From assembly GCA_015296085.1 (NCBI GenBank), contig DVDT01000063.1:62001-126000 (forward strand): a stretch of 64,000 nt of DNA. Direction: 5' to 3'. A program made the translations under genes and the position numbers. Under the pieces are notes generated by a model. The model ran no database searches, was not told where the DNA came from, and worked only from the letters and a program-made list of their open reading frames with translations. The DNA comes from Trichormus sp. M33_DOE_039 (GTDB lineage Bacteria; Cyanobacteriota; Cyanobacteriia; Cyanobacteriales; Nostocaceae). Each line of letters opens with the position of its first letter. Within the stretch, counting starts at the first letter, position 1. Of the stretch, positions 7,455 through 16,857 are shown one piece after another.

Positions 7455-10175
7455 ATGGTCACAAATCTTACCCAAGAAGAAATTAGATTACAAGCAGCTT
7501 TGCATCACGTAGCTCATTGGCGGAGATGGGGGCCATATTTAAGCGATCGCCAATGGGGAACAGTGCGTGAAGATTACAGTTCTCATGGCACTGCTTGGGA
7601 TTATTTCACCCATGACCAAGCCCGTTCTCGTGCTTACCGTTGGGGTGAAGATGGTATTTTTGGCATTTCTGATAATCATCAACGACTGTGTTTTGCGATC
7701 GCTCTATGGAATGGTGAAGATGCTATTCTCAAAGAACGGTTTTTTGGTCTGACTGGACATGAAGGTAATCACGGCGAAGATGTTAAGGAATACTACTTTT
7801 ATCTAGATAGTACCCCAACCCATTCTTACATGAAGGCGTTATATAAATATCCCCAAACAGCCTTTCCTTACTCCCAATTAGTAGCAGAAAATCAACGCCG
7901 CAATCGTCGAGAACCAGAATTTGAATTGTTAGATACAGGCGTATTTGACCATGACAAATACTTTGATGTATTTGTGGAGTATGCCAAAAATACTGCTGAA
8001 GACATTTTAATTAAAATCCAAGTAATTAACCGAGGTAAAGAAGCTAAAACTATTAATGTATTGCCTACTCTCTGGTTTCGCAATACTTGGTCTTGGAATG
8101 GAGATAAAGATAAACCTATTTTACAAGAACTCATCTCAAGTGATAGTTTTCAAACTATAGCAGCATTTCATGAGACTTTAGGGAAAAGATGGTTATATTG
8201 TCAGCAAGCAACGGAAATTTTATTTACAGAAAATGAGACAAATTATCAGAGGTTATTTGGTCGTTCAAATGCCTCTCCCTATGTTAAGGATAGTATTAAT
8301 GAATATATTACAAATGGACAAACACTAGCAGTCAATCCTAACAAATTAGGGACAAAAGCGGCTGCTAACTATATATTAACAGTTGATGCAGGTGAAACTA
8401 AAACTATCAAATTAAGGCTTTGTGATTCAGCAAATTTACTTGAGCCATTTGGTCAAGAATTCGATAAAATCTTTAGTCAACGCCAGCAAGAAGCAAATGA
8501 ATTTTATCAACGCATTACGCCATTTAATCTCAATGAAGATATGCGGAATGTGCAGCGTCAAGCCTTCGCTGGAATGTTGTGGAGTAAGCAATTTTATCAT
8601 TATATTGTTGAGGATTGGTTGAAAGGCGATCGCCATAATTCCCCACCACCACTAGAACGCCGCAATGGTAGAAATAAAGAATGGTTTCATCTCTATAATG
8701 AAGATATTCTTTCTATGCCAGATAAATGGGAATATCCTTGGTTTGCAGCTTGGGATTTAGCATTTCACACCATACCTTTGGCAAAGATTGACCCAGACTT
8801 TGCTAAATACCAATTAGATATTTTAACGCGGGAATGGTATATGCACCCGAATGGGCAAATTCCCGCTTATGAATGGGCTTTTGGTGATGTAAATCCGCCT
8901 GTTCATGCTTGGGCAACTTGGCAAATTTATAAGATTGAGCAGCAAATGTATGGAAAAACAGATAGACAGTTTTTAGAACGAGTTTTTCAAAAGCTGATGC
9001 TCAATTTTACTTGGTGGGTAAATCGCAAAGATGCTGAGGGCAATAATGTTTTCCAAGGGGGATTTTTAGGATTAGATAATATAGGCGTATTTGACCGCAG
9101 TGCAGCTTTACCTACAGGCGGACATATTGACCAGTCTGACGGGACAAGTTGGATGGGAATGTATTGTTTAAATATGCTAGCGATCGCACTAGAATTAGCC
9201 AAGACAAATCCTGTTTATGAAGATATCGCCACTAAATTCTTTGAGCATTTCTTGTATATAGCTGATGCTATGAATAAAATTGGCGGACTAGAGGCTAGTT
9301 TGTGGAATGAATCAGATGGTTTTTATTATGATGTACTGCATTTACCTGAACGACAGATTACTTTAAAAGTACGGTCAATGGTAGGGTTAATACCTCTATT
9401 TGCAATTGAAATAATTGAACCAGAGACTTTAAAAATGCTTCCTGGTTTTAAAAAGCGTTTGGAATGGTTTATTAAAAACCGTCCTGACTTAAGACAAAAT
9501 GTAGCTTGTATGGAAACAAAAGGTATAGGTGCGAGGAGATTACTAGCAATTGTTTCTAAAGATAAACTTAGAAGTATCCTACAAAAAATGCTAGACGAAA
9601 AAGAATTCTTTAGCCCCTATGGTATCCGTGCCTTATCTCAATTTCATGCTGAACATCCATATTCTTTTGATGTCAACGATACGCAATTTCGTGTAGATTA
9701 TGAACCTGCCGAATCGAGTAGTGGTTTATTCGGAGGTAATTCTAACTGGAGGGGGCCAATTTGGTTGCCAGTGAATTTTTTACTGATAGAATCTCTGCAA
9801 AAGTTTTATTATTATTTAGGAGATGATTTTAAAATAGAATGTCCTAGTGGTTCAGGTCACATGATGACACTTTGGGAAGTAGCATCTGAATTATCTCAAA
9901 GATTAACTCGTATTTTCTTAAAAAATTCTGCTGCTGAACGTCCTGTTTATGGTGGCACACAAAAGTTTCAAACAGACCCCAATTGGCGAGATTTGATTTT
10001 GTTTTATGAATATTTTCATGGTAATAATGGAGCAGGTATTGGCGCAAGTCATCAAACAGGATGGACGGGTTTAGTTGCTACATTAATTCAGCAATTTGGT
10101 GCGGATGAAACGCAGAATAAAATATCAGTGATAGAGCAGGATGTAAATAAGTTACAGAGGTTTAACAATAGTTGA
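7455..10175 (+). CDS. MGH1/GH63-type glucosidase
   Basis: A 906-residue glycosidase resembling the GH63/mannosyl-oligosaccharide glucosidase group of (alpha/alpha)6 enzymes. Recognisable pieces are the N-terminal [19 protein letters not shown], the catalytic-core stretch [20 protein letters not shown], the [20 protein letters not shown] segment, and the late [15 protein letters not shown] and [10 protein letters not shown] motifs. It is likely to be cytoplasmic because there is no signal peptide. The natural substrate in cyanobacteria is not established; candidates are glucosylglycerate-like or other short alpha-glucosides. It lies after the debranching enzyme on the same strand and is followed by a hairpin terminator at 10226-10255. 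Confidence 0.85.
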   Translation: MVTNLTQEEIRLQAALHHVAHWRRWGPYLSDRQWGTVREDYSSHGTAWDYFTHDQARSRAYRWGEDGIFGISDNHQRLCFAIALWNGEDAILKERFFGLTGHEGNHGEDVKEYYFYLDSTPTHSYMKALYKYPQTAFPYSQLVAENQRRNRREPEFELLDTGVFDHDKYFDVFVEYAKNTAEDILIKIQVINRGKEAKTINVLPTLWFRNTWSWNGDKDKPILQELISSDSFQTIAAFHETLGKRWLYCQQATEILFTENETNYQRLFGRSNASPYVKDSINEYITNGQTLAVNPNKLGTKAAANYILTVDAGETKTIKLRLCDSANLLEPFGQEFDKIFSQRQQEANEFYQRITPFNLNEDMRNVQRQAFAGMLWSKQFYHYIVEDWLKGDRHNSPPPLERRNGRNKEWFHLYNEDILSMPDKWEYPWFAAWDLAFHTIPLAKIDPDFAKYQLDILTREWYMHPNGQIPAYEWAFGDVNPPVHAWATWQIYKIEQQMYGKTDRQFLERVFQKLMLNFTWWVNRKDAEGNNVFQGGFLGLDNIGVFDRSAALPTGGHIDQSDGTSWMGMYCLNMLAIALELAKTNPVYEDIATKFFEHFLYIADAMNKIGGLEASLWNESDGFYYDVLHLPERQITLKVRSMVGLIPLFAIEIIEPETLKMLPGFKKRLEWFIKNRPDLRQNVACMETKGIGARRLLAIVSKDKLRSILQKMLDEKEFFSPYGIRALSQFHAEHPYSFDVNDTQFRVDYEPAESSSGLFGGNSNWRGPIWLPVNFLLIESLQKFYYYLGDDFKIECPSGSGHMMTLWEVASELSQRLTRIFLKNSAAERPVYGGTQKFQTDPNWRDLILFYEYFHGNNGAGIGASHQTGWTGLVATLIQQFGADETQNKISVIEQDVNKLQRFNNS

Positions 10176-10225
10176 GGTGTCACTTAATATCTTGGAGTAA
10201 GATAACAAATAATTTGATAGACTAA

Positions 10226-10255
10226 AACCCCGACTCCTGTACAGAAGTTGGGGTT
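10226..10255 (+). terminator. Hairpin terminator of the glucosidase gene
   Basis: AACCCCGACT and AGTTGGGGTT form a 10-base stem with one G-U pair and a 10-base loop, then run into ATAAAT. It starts 50 bases after the stop codon at 10175. Confidence 0.55.
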
Positions 10256-10410
10256 ATAAATATTCTGAATTTTCACGCTACGTAGAAAAGTTAACGTAAA
10301 ACTTAACCCCCAACCCCTTCTCTGTCTTTGCTAAGCAACGCTAATGCGAACGACACGCTGCGTGAATGCAAGGAAGGGGAGCAAAAATCAAAGCCTCTCT
10401 GCTTAAATGC

Positions 10411-10576
10411 TACGGTGTACACACAAGTATTATCACTTTGCCCCGTATCGTTTTGATCCCCCTAAATCCCCCTTAAAAAAGGGGGACTTTAATTCTAGTT
10501 CCCCCCTTTTTCAAGGGGGGTTAGGGGGGATCAAGCCACATTTTGCACTTAGCAACAAAGATGTGTGTACACGGTA
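10411..10576. mobile_element. MITE-like element with terminal and internal inverted repeats
   Basis: A non-coding element of about 162 bases with ends TACGGTGTACACACAA (10411-10426) and, read inverted from the right, TACCGTGTACACACAT (10561-10576); 14 of 16 positions match. Both ends carry a TA dinucleotide, consistent with a TA target duplication as made by IS630/Tc1/mariner transposases. The inside is itself palindromic: GATCCCCCTAAATCCCCC at 10455 faces GGGGGGTTAGGGGGGATC ending at 10532, and shorter CCCCCTT/AAGGGGG arms lie within. It has no coding capacity, so it would depend on a transposase supplied elsewhere. Confidence 0.7.
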
Positions 10577-10684
10577 ACTCTCTGTGGGGGAAAGGTTTGG
10601 AGAGGAGTTTTTTAGATCTTGTGAAAAGTCTGATAAATATTAGATAATATCTATTGTGCAAGAGAGATTTGCAACAGTAATACT

Positions 10685-11176
10685 CTAACTTTTATCAGGT
10701 ATATCAACTCTAGCTGTACCAATGGGAATTTCTCCTTGTAATCCAACTCTTTTAGCTGTTACCCCATAAAGCAAGACTCTACCACCAGAAATTCTGGATT
10801 GTACACCTGTAAATTGCACTTCTAAAGAATTTCCAGGTGCTAGAGGCTGATCAAAACTAATTGATAAACGTTCCTTAGTAACTTCTGTTTTAGCTGCAAT
10901 CTCTTTCCCAGATTGATCTCTGATTTTTACTCCTTTAAAACGCTCCATTTGGCTAGGTAAAGAAATCATAATGTCCTCTAAAGACATTCCTGCTACTGTA
11001 ACTCTAATAAAATGAGTATTATTTCTAACACCAGAGTTAGTAATATGAGGAACATTTACTTGTAATGCTATTTTTTGTGGTGCTGGTGTATTTTCATAAT
11101 TTATAGGTACAGCCATTGCTGTAGAACCTGTAGCTAGCAAAAGAAGTGACAAACCACTGCAAATTAAGCCTTTCAT
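10685..11176 (-). CDS. DUF2808-domain exported protein
   Basis: A 163-residue protein with a signal peptide (about 1-22, ending near TAMA) and a DUF2808 domain. The typical strings are SLPSQMERFKGVKIRDQSGK, SISFDQPLAPGNSLEVQFTG and the closing EIPIGTARVDIP. DUF2808 proteins are common in cyanobacteria, are predicted to be periplasmic and have no assigned function. It is divergent from the histidine-kinase operon, which raises but does not prove a regulatory connection. Confidence 0.8.
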   Translation of the reverse strand: MKGLICSGLSLLLLATGSTAMAVPINYENTPAPQKIALQVNVPHITNSGVRNNTHFIRVTVAGMSLEDIMISLPSQMERFKGVKIRDQSGKEIAAKTEVTKERLSISFDQPLAPGNSLEVQFTGVQSRISGGRVLLYGVTAKRVGLQGEIPIGTARVDIPDKS

Positions 11177-11496
11177 GATACCAATCTGTAACTGATAATT
11201 AATAGATTGCTGTATAAATATGAGTTCAATCTGATTAATAACTTAAAGGATTGTGAGATTTTACTATTGCTATCCTGATAATTTTTTCTGCGTTGATTGG
11301 GATAAAAATCTTGAGGTTAAGGGTTTATAGATTTCTCATCAAAAGCTATAAGTCTATTCAGGGAAAACTCATTTTTATTTTAAGAATTTATATTAAATTA
11401 GAAATATATACATTAAGATTTATTGATTTAATCTAAGAAGTAAGTTTATCACGACAAATTTTTTATCTGAAATTAATCACATATAAGGGGTAATTT
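11177..11496. other. Divergent promoter region of DUF2808 and the kinase operon
   Basis: These 320 AT-rich bases hold no gene. They should carry promoters for both the minus-strand DUF2808 gene and the plus-strand two-component operon. A GGGGTAA ribosome-binding site lies just before the kinase ATG at 11497. No direct repeats resembling a response-regulator box were found by eye. Confidence 0.4.
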
Positions 11497-12639
11497 ATGG
11501 CGATAAATTTTCTAGAAAAGCTTTATAAAAGACTAGTTAAAGTTACACCCTTAATAGTTAACCCTGCTTCCTTACATTTTCGCCTGACTTTAGGAATTGT
11601 TATTATCTTTGCAGTCAGCATGAGCAGCTTGATGATGTGGATAGGTTGGGAAATTAAACAGTTTCTCATTACCACTCATCAACAGCAGATGATATCTCAT
11701 AACTACACTAGGCTGTTAACAGTTTTTCACAGTTTAGGAATGATCAATTTACTGGCGATCGCCACCACAACAATTTTTGCGACTCTGTTAATTAGACAAT
11801 TGCTTTCACCCTTGCAACAAATCAATCAGTGGGTGGGTAATGCTGCTGTATCTGAACTCAATCTTTACCAGTTAAATTTCTATCAGACACCCAGCGAGGT
11901 AAAAGCACTGGTTTTGACTTGCAAACAACTGCTAACGCAAATTCAAGAAATTAAACAACAGCAGCAGCAGTTTACTAATGACTTAGCGCATGAGTTACGC
12001 ACACCTTTAAGCATGGTGTACGCATATCTACAAAGAACTCAAAAACGTAGTCAAACTTTAACAGACACCCAAAAAGAAGCTTTAGACATGGCTGTGTTAG
12101 AAGCAGAGCGCATGAATCAAATTTTGCAAAACTTATTAGATATGATTAGGGCAAGTAATAGTATGATGCCGTTACAACCAGAATCACTGCTACTAAATGA
12201 TTTAGTTGTAGACATAGCCCAAATGACGCAAAAATTTGAGCATCGAGAAATTCATGTAGAAGTTGTTCCTTTTCCGGTGAGAGTAACAGCAGATCGGAAT
12301 CAACTGATGCAAGTGTTAAGTCATTTAATTGATAATGCGGTGAAATATTCTCATCCAGGCGAGCTAATCACCTTAAAATTAACCCAGAATAAAAGATGGG
12401 CAGTTATTCAGATCAGTGACAAAGGCGAAGGTATCCCTGTATCAGAACAGTCTCGGATTTTTGCACCCTTTTATCGTATTGATCCTTCCCGCAACCGTGC
12501 AACTGGGGGGATGGGTTTGGGTTTATCTATAGTTAAACGCCTAGTAGAAAATATGGATGGTATGGTTGCAGTGCAGTCAGAACCAGGAAGAGGCAGCACT
12601 TTTACTTTAAAATTACCCACTGTAGGAACAAAAATATGA
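11497..12639 (+). CDS. Sensor histidine kinase
   Basis: A 380-residue membrane kinase. Two hydrophobic helices (about 29-50 and 80-100) flank only a short external loop, so it may sense within or at the membrane. A HAMP-like region with a Gln-rich coiled coil follows (about 100-158). The DHp domain has the phospho-accepting histidine H165 in NDLAHELRTPLS. The ATPase domain shows an N-box (HLIDNAVKYSHP), G1 (ISDKGEGIP), an F-box and G2 (GGMGLGLSIVKRL). Its stop overlaps the start of the next gene by 4 bases (ATGA), so kinase and regulator are translationally coupled. The signal is not known. Confidence 0.92.
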   Translation: MAINFLEKLYKRLVKVTPLIVNPASLHFRLTLGIVIIFAVSMSSLMMWIGWEIKQFLITTHQQQMISHNYTRLLTVFHSLGMINLLAIATTTIFATLLIRQLLSPLQQINQWVGNAAVSELNLYQLNFYQTPSEVKALVLTCKQLLTQIQEIKQQQQQFTNDLAHELRTPLSMVYAYLQRTQKRSQTLTDTQKEALDMAVLEAERMNQILQNLLDMIRASNSMMPLQPESLLLNDLVVDIAQMTQKFEHREIHVEVVPFPVRVTADRNQLMQVLSHLIDNAVKYSHPGELITLKLTQNKRWAVIQISDKGEGIPVSEQSRIFAPFYRIDPSRNRATGGMGLGLSIVKRLVENMDGMVAVQSEPGRGSTFTLKLPTVGTKI

Positions 12640-13310
12640 CTGCACATATTCTGCTGGTAGAAGATGAAGTCAAACTAGCGCGATTTGTAGAATTAGAACT
12701 GAGTAGTGAAGGTTACAAAGTCAGTGTAGCCCATGATGGCATTTCTGGTTTGACATTAGCGCGGGAGTCATCGCCAGATTTAGTAGTGCTAGATTGGATG
12801 TTACCTGGACTCACAGGATTAGAATTGTGCCGCCGCTTGCGTACAACTGGCAGCAAAGCGCCAGTCATATTGTTGACAGCCAAAGATGAAGTGAGCGATC
12901 GCGTGGCAGGATTAGATGCAGGAGCAGATGATTATGTAGTCAAACCATTTAGTATTGAAGAACTCTTAGCCAGAATCCGCGCTCATCTGCGTCGCACGCA
13001 AGAAACCGATAACGATTTATTGCAGTTTGAAGACTTAAGTTTAAATCGTCGCACTCGTGAAGTATTTCGCGGTAAACGTTCAATTGATTTAACAGCCAAG
13101 GAGTTTGATTTATTAGAATATCTTCTTTCCCATCCCCGGCAAGTTTTTACTAGAGACCAAATTTTAGAGAAAGTTTGGGGCTATGATTTTATGGGCGATT
13201 CTAATATTATCGAAGTTTATATTCGTTATTTGCGGCTCAAGTTGGAAGAAAATAACGAGAAACGCTTAGTGCATACAGTGCGTGGTGTCGGTTATGCACT
13301 CCGAGAGTAA
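12636..13310 (+). CDS. OmpR/PhoB-family response regulator
   Basis: A 224-residue DNA-binding regulator. The receiver domain (1-120) has the acidic pair near residues 10-11, the phospho-acceptor D53 in LVVLDWMLPG, the conserved T near VILLTAKDE and the lysine in DDYVVKPFS. A winged-helix domain follows with LTAKEFDLLEYLLSHPRQVF and the recognition-helix segment IIEVYIRYLRLKLE. It is the cognate partner of the kinase, whose stop codon it overlaps. The family type is like cyanobacterial RppA/NrsR regulators, but no specific gene name can be assigned. Confidence 0.92.
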   Translation: MTAHILLVEDEVKLARFVELELSSEGYKVSVAHDGISGLTLARESSPDLVVLDWMLPGLTGLELCRRLRTTGSKAPVILLTAKDEVSDRVAGLDAGADDYVVKPFSIEELLARIRAHLRRTQETDNDLLQFEDLSLNRRTREVFRGKRSIDLTAKEFDLLEYLLSHPRQVFTRDQILEKVWGYDFMGDSNIIEVYIRYLRLKLEENNEKRLVHTVRGVGYALRE

Positions 13311-13376
13311 TCTTCAAACCTCATTGTTTAATGTAAAAGCTTAATCAAAAACTAATACTCAGAAGATTGTTTACAT

Positions 13377-13832
13377 ATGCAAATTAACTTTAAATCAGCA
13401 GATAAAAGTGATGTTGATACACTTTTGCTATTAATTCAAAAATTTTATGAACTAGATGGTACTATCACATTTAATTCGTCCCTTACGCGTAAAGCACTAA
13501 TCCAACTCCTAAGTGATGAATCAATCGGTAGAATCTGGTTGATTCAAGACCAGAGTAAAATAATTGGTTATGTAATTCTCACACTCAGCTACAGCTTAGA
13601 ATATGGAGGAAAAGATGCTTTTATTGATGAATTTTACATTGAAAGTGATTACCAACGTCAAGGCATAGGTAAACAAACAATCAAGTTTTTGGAGGAGGTT
13701 TGTATTGCTCTCAATGTGCAGGCACTACATTTGGAAGTAGAAAGGGAAAATACTTCAGCTCAAAGTTTTTATCGTCAAGTTGGATTTGCAGATCATGACC
13801 GCTATCTGATGACAAAGTACTTGCGTGAATAG
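13377..13832 (+). CDS. GNAT-family N-acetyltransferase
   Basis: A 151-residue protein with the GNAT fold. The acetyl-CoA binding motif A is EFYIESDYQRQGIGKQTI, and motif B is the segment LHLEVERENTSAQSFYRQVGF. It transfers an acetyl group from acetyl-CoA to an amine; the substrate cannot be read. It follows the response regulator by 66 bases on the same strand and might be co-transcribed with it. Confidence 0.85.
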   Translation: MQINFKSADKSDVDTLLLLIQKFYELDGTITFNSSLTRKALIQLLSDESIGRIWLIQDQSKIIGYVILTLSYSLEYGGKDAFIDEFYIESDYQRQGIGKQTIKFLEEVCIALNVQALHLEVERENTSAQSFYRQVGFADHDRYLMTKYLRE

Positions 13833-13861
13833 TAGTAAAACAAATTAATAGTTATGATATT

Positions 13862-14530
13862 TTATTTATTTGTAACTACAGAAATATTGCGGAGAATACT
13901 CACAATTGTAATTGGATCTAACCTTTTAGTATAATTTGGATCAACAAAAGCATAAACGACTTTTCCCTCTTGAGAAATTACGTATGTAGCTGGAATTGGT
14001 AGTTCAAATGATTCATCTCCGTTGTATTTAGGTAAAACATGACCTAACTCTTGGAATATAGGTCTTAGATACTCAGGGATTTGAAATACAATCCCAAATT
14101 GACGAGCAATATTATTGTTGCGATCGCTCAATACTTCATACGTTATTTCATATTTTTCGACGGTGAATGTGGTATATTTATGTGTCTGAGGTGAAATAGC
14201 AATTAGTGATGCTCCTAATGTTTTAATCGCAGGCAAAGCTTGCTGGAGTGCTTCTAATTCTAAACTACAGTAAGGACACCAATGGCCGCGAAAAAAGGAA
14301 ATAACTACAGCACCACTAGCTAGTAGTTTATATAGTTCTATGGGTTGAGCGAAAGCATTAGGTAAGACAAAGTTAGGGACAAAATCACCTACCTGCAAAC
14401 TTTGCTCAACAATTCCCGAAGAGATGAGTTCATTAATAGATTTAGCTATTAATGAGTGTGCATGATTAGAGATGATGCCATTTTCTAAATAAATACGGCC
14501 GATTTGATTCAAAGATTCTGTGAAATTCAT
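13862..14530 (-). CDS. Peroxiredoxin-like AhpC/TSA-family protein
   Basis: A 222-residue thioredoxin-fold protein. After an N-terminal helical stretch (1-48), the fold begins at VGDFVPNFVLPNA, and the active site is RGHWCPYCSLEL with C85 and C88 in a CxxC arrangement. This is the pattern of the AhpC/TSA subfamily that reduces peroxides with thiols, with the peroxidatic cysteine most likely C85. It is the last gene of the minus-strand redox block, 114 bases after the GMC oxidoreductase gene. Confidence 0.85.
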   Translation of the reverse strand: MNFTESLNQIGRIYLENGIISNHAHSLIAKSINELISSGIVEQSLQVGDFVPNFVLPNAFAQPIELYKLLASGAVVISFFRGHWCPYCSLELEALQQALPAIKTLGASLIAISPQTHKYTTFTVEKYEITYEVLSDRNNNIARQFGIVFQIPEYLRPIFQELGHVLPKYNGDESFELPIPATYVISQEGKVVYAFVDPNYTKRLDPITIVSILRNISVVTNK

Positions 14531-14644
14531 AGTAATTTGACTGACCGTTAATTTACGTTTGTCTCTACCTTTTTAGTAGGTGATAGAGAAATACAGTTGC
14601 AGTAAAATCACCGAAAAGCAAAAAATTATCTTGTGGAGTACGCA

Positions 14645-16201
14645 TTAACCCATACGTTCAATCAAATGCTCACCCACTCGTAAGGCATTAGCAATAATTG
14701 TCAACGTAGGATTAACAGCAGCACTAGAGCGAAAGAAACTACCATCGACTACATACAAATTATCAATGTCATGGGTACGGCAATTCAGATCCAAAACAGA
14801 AGTTTGAGGATCTTCACCAAAACGACAAGTACCGCACTGATGCGCTACACCTTGCAATGGTAGTTTCTTGCGAAAATAGAAAGAAGCAGGAATAATTCGT
14901 TCACCACAACCAATTTTTTTTAATACCTGTCTCCAGCGATTAACGAGACGATTGTAAGCTTCGGTGTTGTTTTCTGTGTAGTGCAACTGAATAGAATCAT
15001 CCCGGAGTGTGACACGGTTATTTGGATCAGGCAAATCTTCCGCAGTTAACCACCAATCTACCGAATGAGTAGCGATCGCCTCAAATGTATGTTTTTCCCT
15101 AAAAGATAATCCTAGAATCGATGGTGACTCCTGAGCAATCATATCTGCGTTGACTTTACCTAGTAACTGCACATGACCCATTGGATAATCGAAATCTTCG
15201 TCACCCCAGTAAAAATCATTGATTGCTAAGGTTTTTTGAAATGTAGTCAAATTTGATTTAGCACTCACCCCAATCATCGCTCCGTTCTGATGCTTCATGA
15301 AATTCCGTCCCACCTGATCAGAACTATTCGCCAACCCATTGGGATGTTGCTCATTAGCCGAACGTAACAATAAAGCGGCTGAATTAATCGCCCCACAGGA
15401 AACAACGACAATATCGCTAGAAAAGAAATGAATTTCCCCATCAATTTCGACTTCCACCGCCGTAATTTCTCGTCCAGAAAGACTTGTGTGTAAACGTTTT
15501 ACCTTAGCCTCAGTCATCAGGGTAACATGATCATATTTTTCTGCTGGGCGGACACAATTCACATCTGCATCAGCTTTTGCATCTACCAAGCAAGGAAAAC
15601 CATCACAAGTATTGCAACGAATACAAGTACTCAAACGACGATTCACTTCATTAAGTTTAATTGCCAGTGGTAAATAAAACGGATGATAACCTTCGTCTTT
15701 GAGTGAGTTATGAATCTCTTGAATCCGGGGTTCATGACGAATAGCAGGATAGGGGTACTCTTCAGTTGCAGTAGGCTCAGTTGGATCTAAACCCCGCTTT
15801 CCATGTACTTCGTAAAGTTTCTCAGCTTCAATATAATAAGGTGTAAAATCGTGGTACTTCAGAGGCCATGCTGGCGAAATCCCACCTTTATGAATGACCT
15901 GCTCAAAATCTTGTTCCCGCCAGCGAAACAGCGCACCACCATAAACTTTAGTATTACCTCCGACAAAATAACCCGTCCCAGGATAAATAGAATTTCCCTT
16001 GTGGTCATACCAAACTTCATTAGTGTGATAACGGTCTTTCTGGACTACTTCTACCGTATCCCAGTTAGCTTTTTCACGAGGTAAAAAAGCACCACGTTCT
16101 AGGATTAAAATTCGCTTTCCACTAGAAGCAAGCTTATAAGCCAGCGTCCCACCACCCGCACCAGTACCAATAATAATTAAATCGTAGTGTGCAGTAGTCA
16201 T
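14645..16201 (-). CDS. GMC-family oxidoreductase with a cysteine cluster
   Basis: A 518-residue flavoprotein of the glucose-methanol-choline family. The FAD-binding motif IIIGTGAGGGTLAYKL is at about 9-24, the GMC signature around GGNTKVYGGALF near 81-92, and the C-terminal catalytic and FAD region GTCRFGEDP...NPTLTIIANALR is present. Such enzymes oxidise alcohols or sugars and pass electrons to oxygen or, in dehydrogenase forms, to an acceptor. Residues C193, C196, C199, C204 and C216 (CIRCNTCDGFPC and on) form a compact cluster that could hold a metal or iron-sulfur centre. It lies 57 bases after the DoxX-like gene and after NDH-2, suggesting electron delivery to the membrane. Confidence 0.88.
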   Translation of the reverse strand: MTTAHYDLIIIGTGAGGGTLAYKLASSGKRILILERGAFLPREKANWDTVEVVQKDRYHTNEVWYDHKGNSIYPGTGYFVGGNTKVYGGALFRWREQDFEQVIHKGGISPAWPLKYHDFTPYYIEAEKLYEVHGKRGLDPTEPTATEEYPYPAIRHEPRIQEIHNSLKDEGYHPFYLPLAIKLNEVNRRLSTCIRCNTCDGFPCLVDAKADADVNCVRPAEKYDHVTLMTEAKVKRLHTSLSGREITAVEVEIDGEIHFFSSDIVVVSCGAINSAALLLRSANEQHPNGLANSSDQVGRNFMKHQNGAMIGVSAKSNLTTFQKTLAINDFYWGDEDFDYPMGHVQLLGKVNADMIAQESPSILGLSFREKHTFEAIATHSVDWWLTAEDLPDPNNRVTLRDDSIQLHYTENNTEAYNRLVNRWRQVLKKIGCGERIIPASFYFRKKLPLQGVAHQCGTCRFGEDPQTSVLDLNCRTHDIDNLYVVDGSFFRSSAAVNPTLTIIANALRVGEHLIERMG

Positions 16202-16258
16202 AAAATCTTCTCCAGAGTTTAGTGATAAGTAATACCCTCTACATCTTTGTGTGAGGTT

Positions 16259-16774
16259 TTACATATCATCAGCAGATGGCGTAAGACTATAATCAGCCGA
16301 TGCTTGAGCGCGACGACGGCTCATTTTCTGTTCGTAAGCATCATAAGCAATGCACATCCAAATCAAAGTCATAAATAGGATGTTCTTGTTGAAACTTTCT
16401 GCACCATTGGGAAACAAAGTACCGGCAGGGATAATACCAAATGCCAGAATGATGCTAAAGGTCATGAGTATGAGCAATAATCCTGTCCACCGCACCCAAT
16501 AGTTAAGAGCGAACAATGCACCTAGTACAATTTCTGCTAAAGGTAATAACCAACCATAAGGAATAGCGATTAACCAAGGTAGGGGCCCTATCCCTTCCCA
16601 TCCTGGTGGAATTCCAGGGCCGATAATTTGGAGTTTTTGAGTTAGGACAGTTTGATAAAAGCCATTAGTAACACTGAAGTTGAGGTAATTGGCAATACCA
16701 GAGACGAAAAAGAAAACGCCCATTGTGACGCGATTGACAATAAAAGCTGTACGAAGGTTGAGTAAGTATTTCAT
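16259..16774 (-). CDS. DoxX-like membrane protein
   Basis: A 171-residue protein with about four hydrophobic helices (near 10-30, 68-92, 95-118 and 128-148) and a soluble basic tail. The topology and the first helix VNRVTMGVFFFVSGIANYL fit the DoxX/DoxD-like family, whose archetype is a subunit of a thiosulfate:quinone oxidoreductase. It lies between NDH-2 and the GMC enzyme in what looks like one transcript (gaps of 83 and 57 bases), so a role as membrane or quinone-site partner is plausible but inferred. Confidence 0.65.
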   Translation of the reverse strand: MKYLLNLRTAFIVNRVTMGVFFFVSGIANYLNFSVTNGFYQTVLTQKLQIIGPGIPPGWEGIGPLPWLIAIPYGWLLPLAEIVLGALFALNYWVRWTGLLLILMTFSIILAFGIIPAGTLFPNGAESFNKNILFMTLIWMCIAYDAYEQKMSRRRAQASADYSLTPSADDM

Positions 16775-16857
16775 GGTTGATTCTTTATAAACTCAGGGAA
16801 AAACTGTTTTTTCAGCCGATACATTCACAATGAAGTGTACATAATCAAAAACACACC

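Larger units (their letters stand above)
10176..10684. other. Repeat-rich intergenic region
   Basis: This 509-base gap has no coding sequence. In order it holds the terminator of the glucosidase gene (10226-10255), a degenerate AACCCCCAACCCCTTC...GGAAGGGGAGC repeat split by a 45-base insert (about 10303-10383), and the MITE-like element at 10411-10576. The downstream DUF2808 gene is on the opposite strand, so this is a convergent spacer where repeats can collect harmlessly. Confidence 0.6.
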
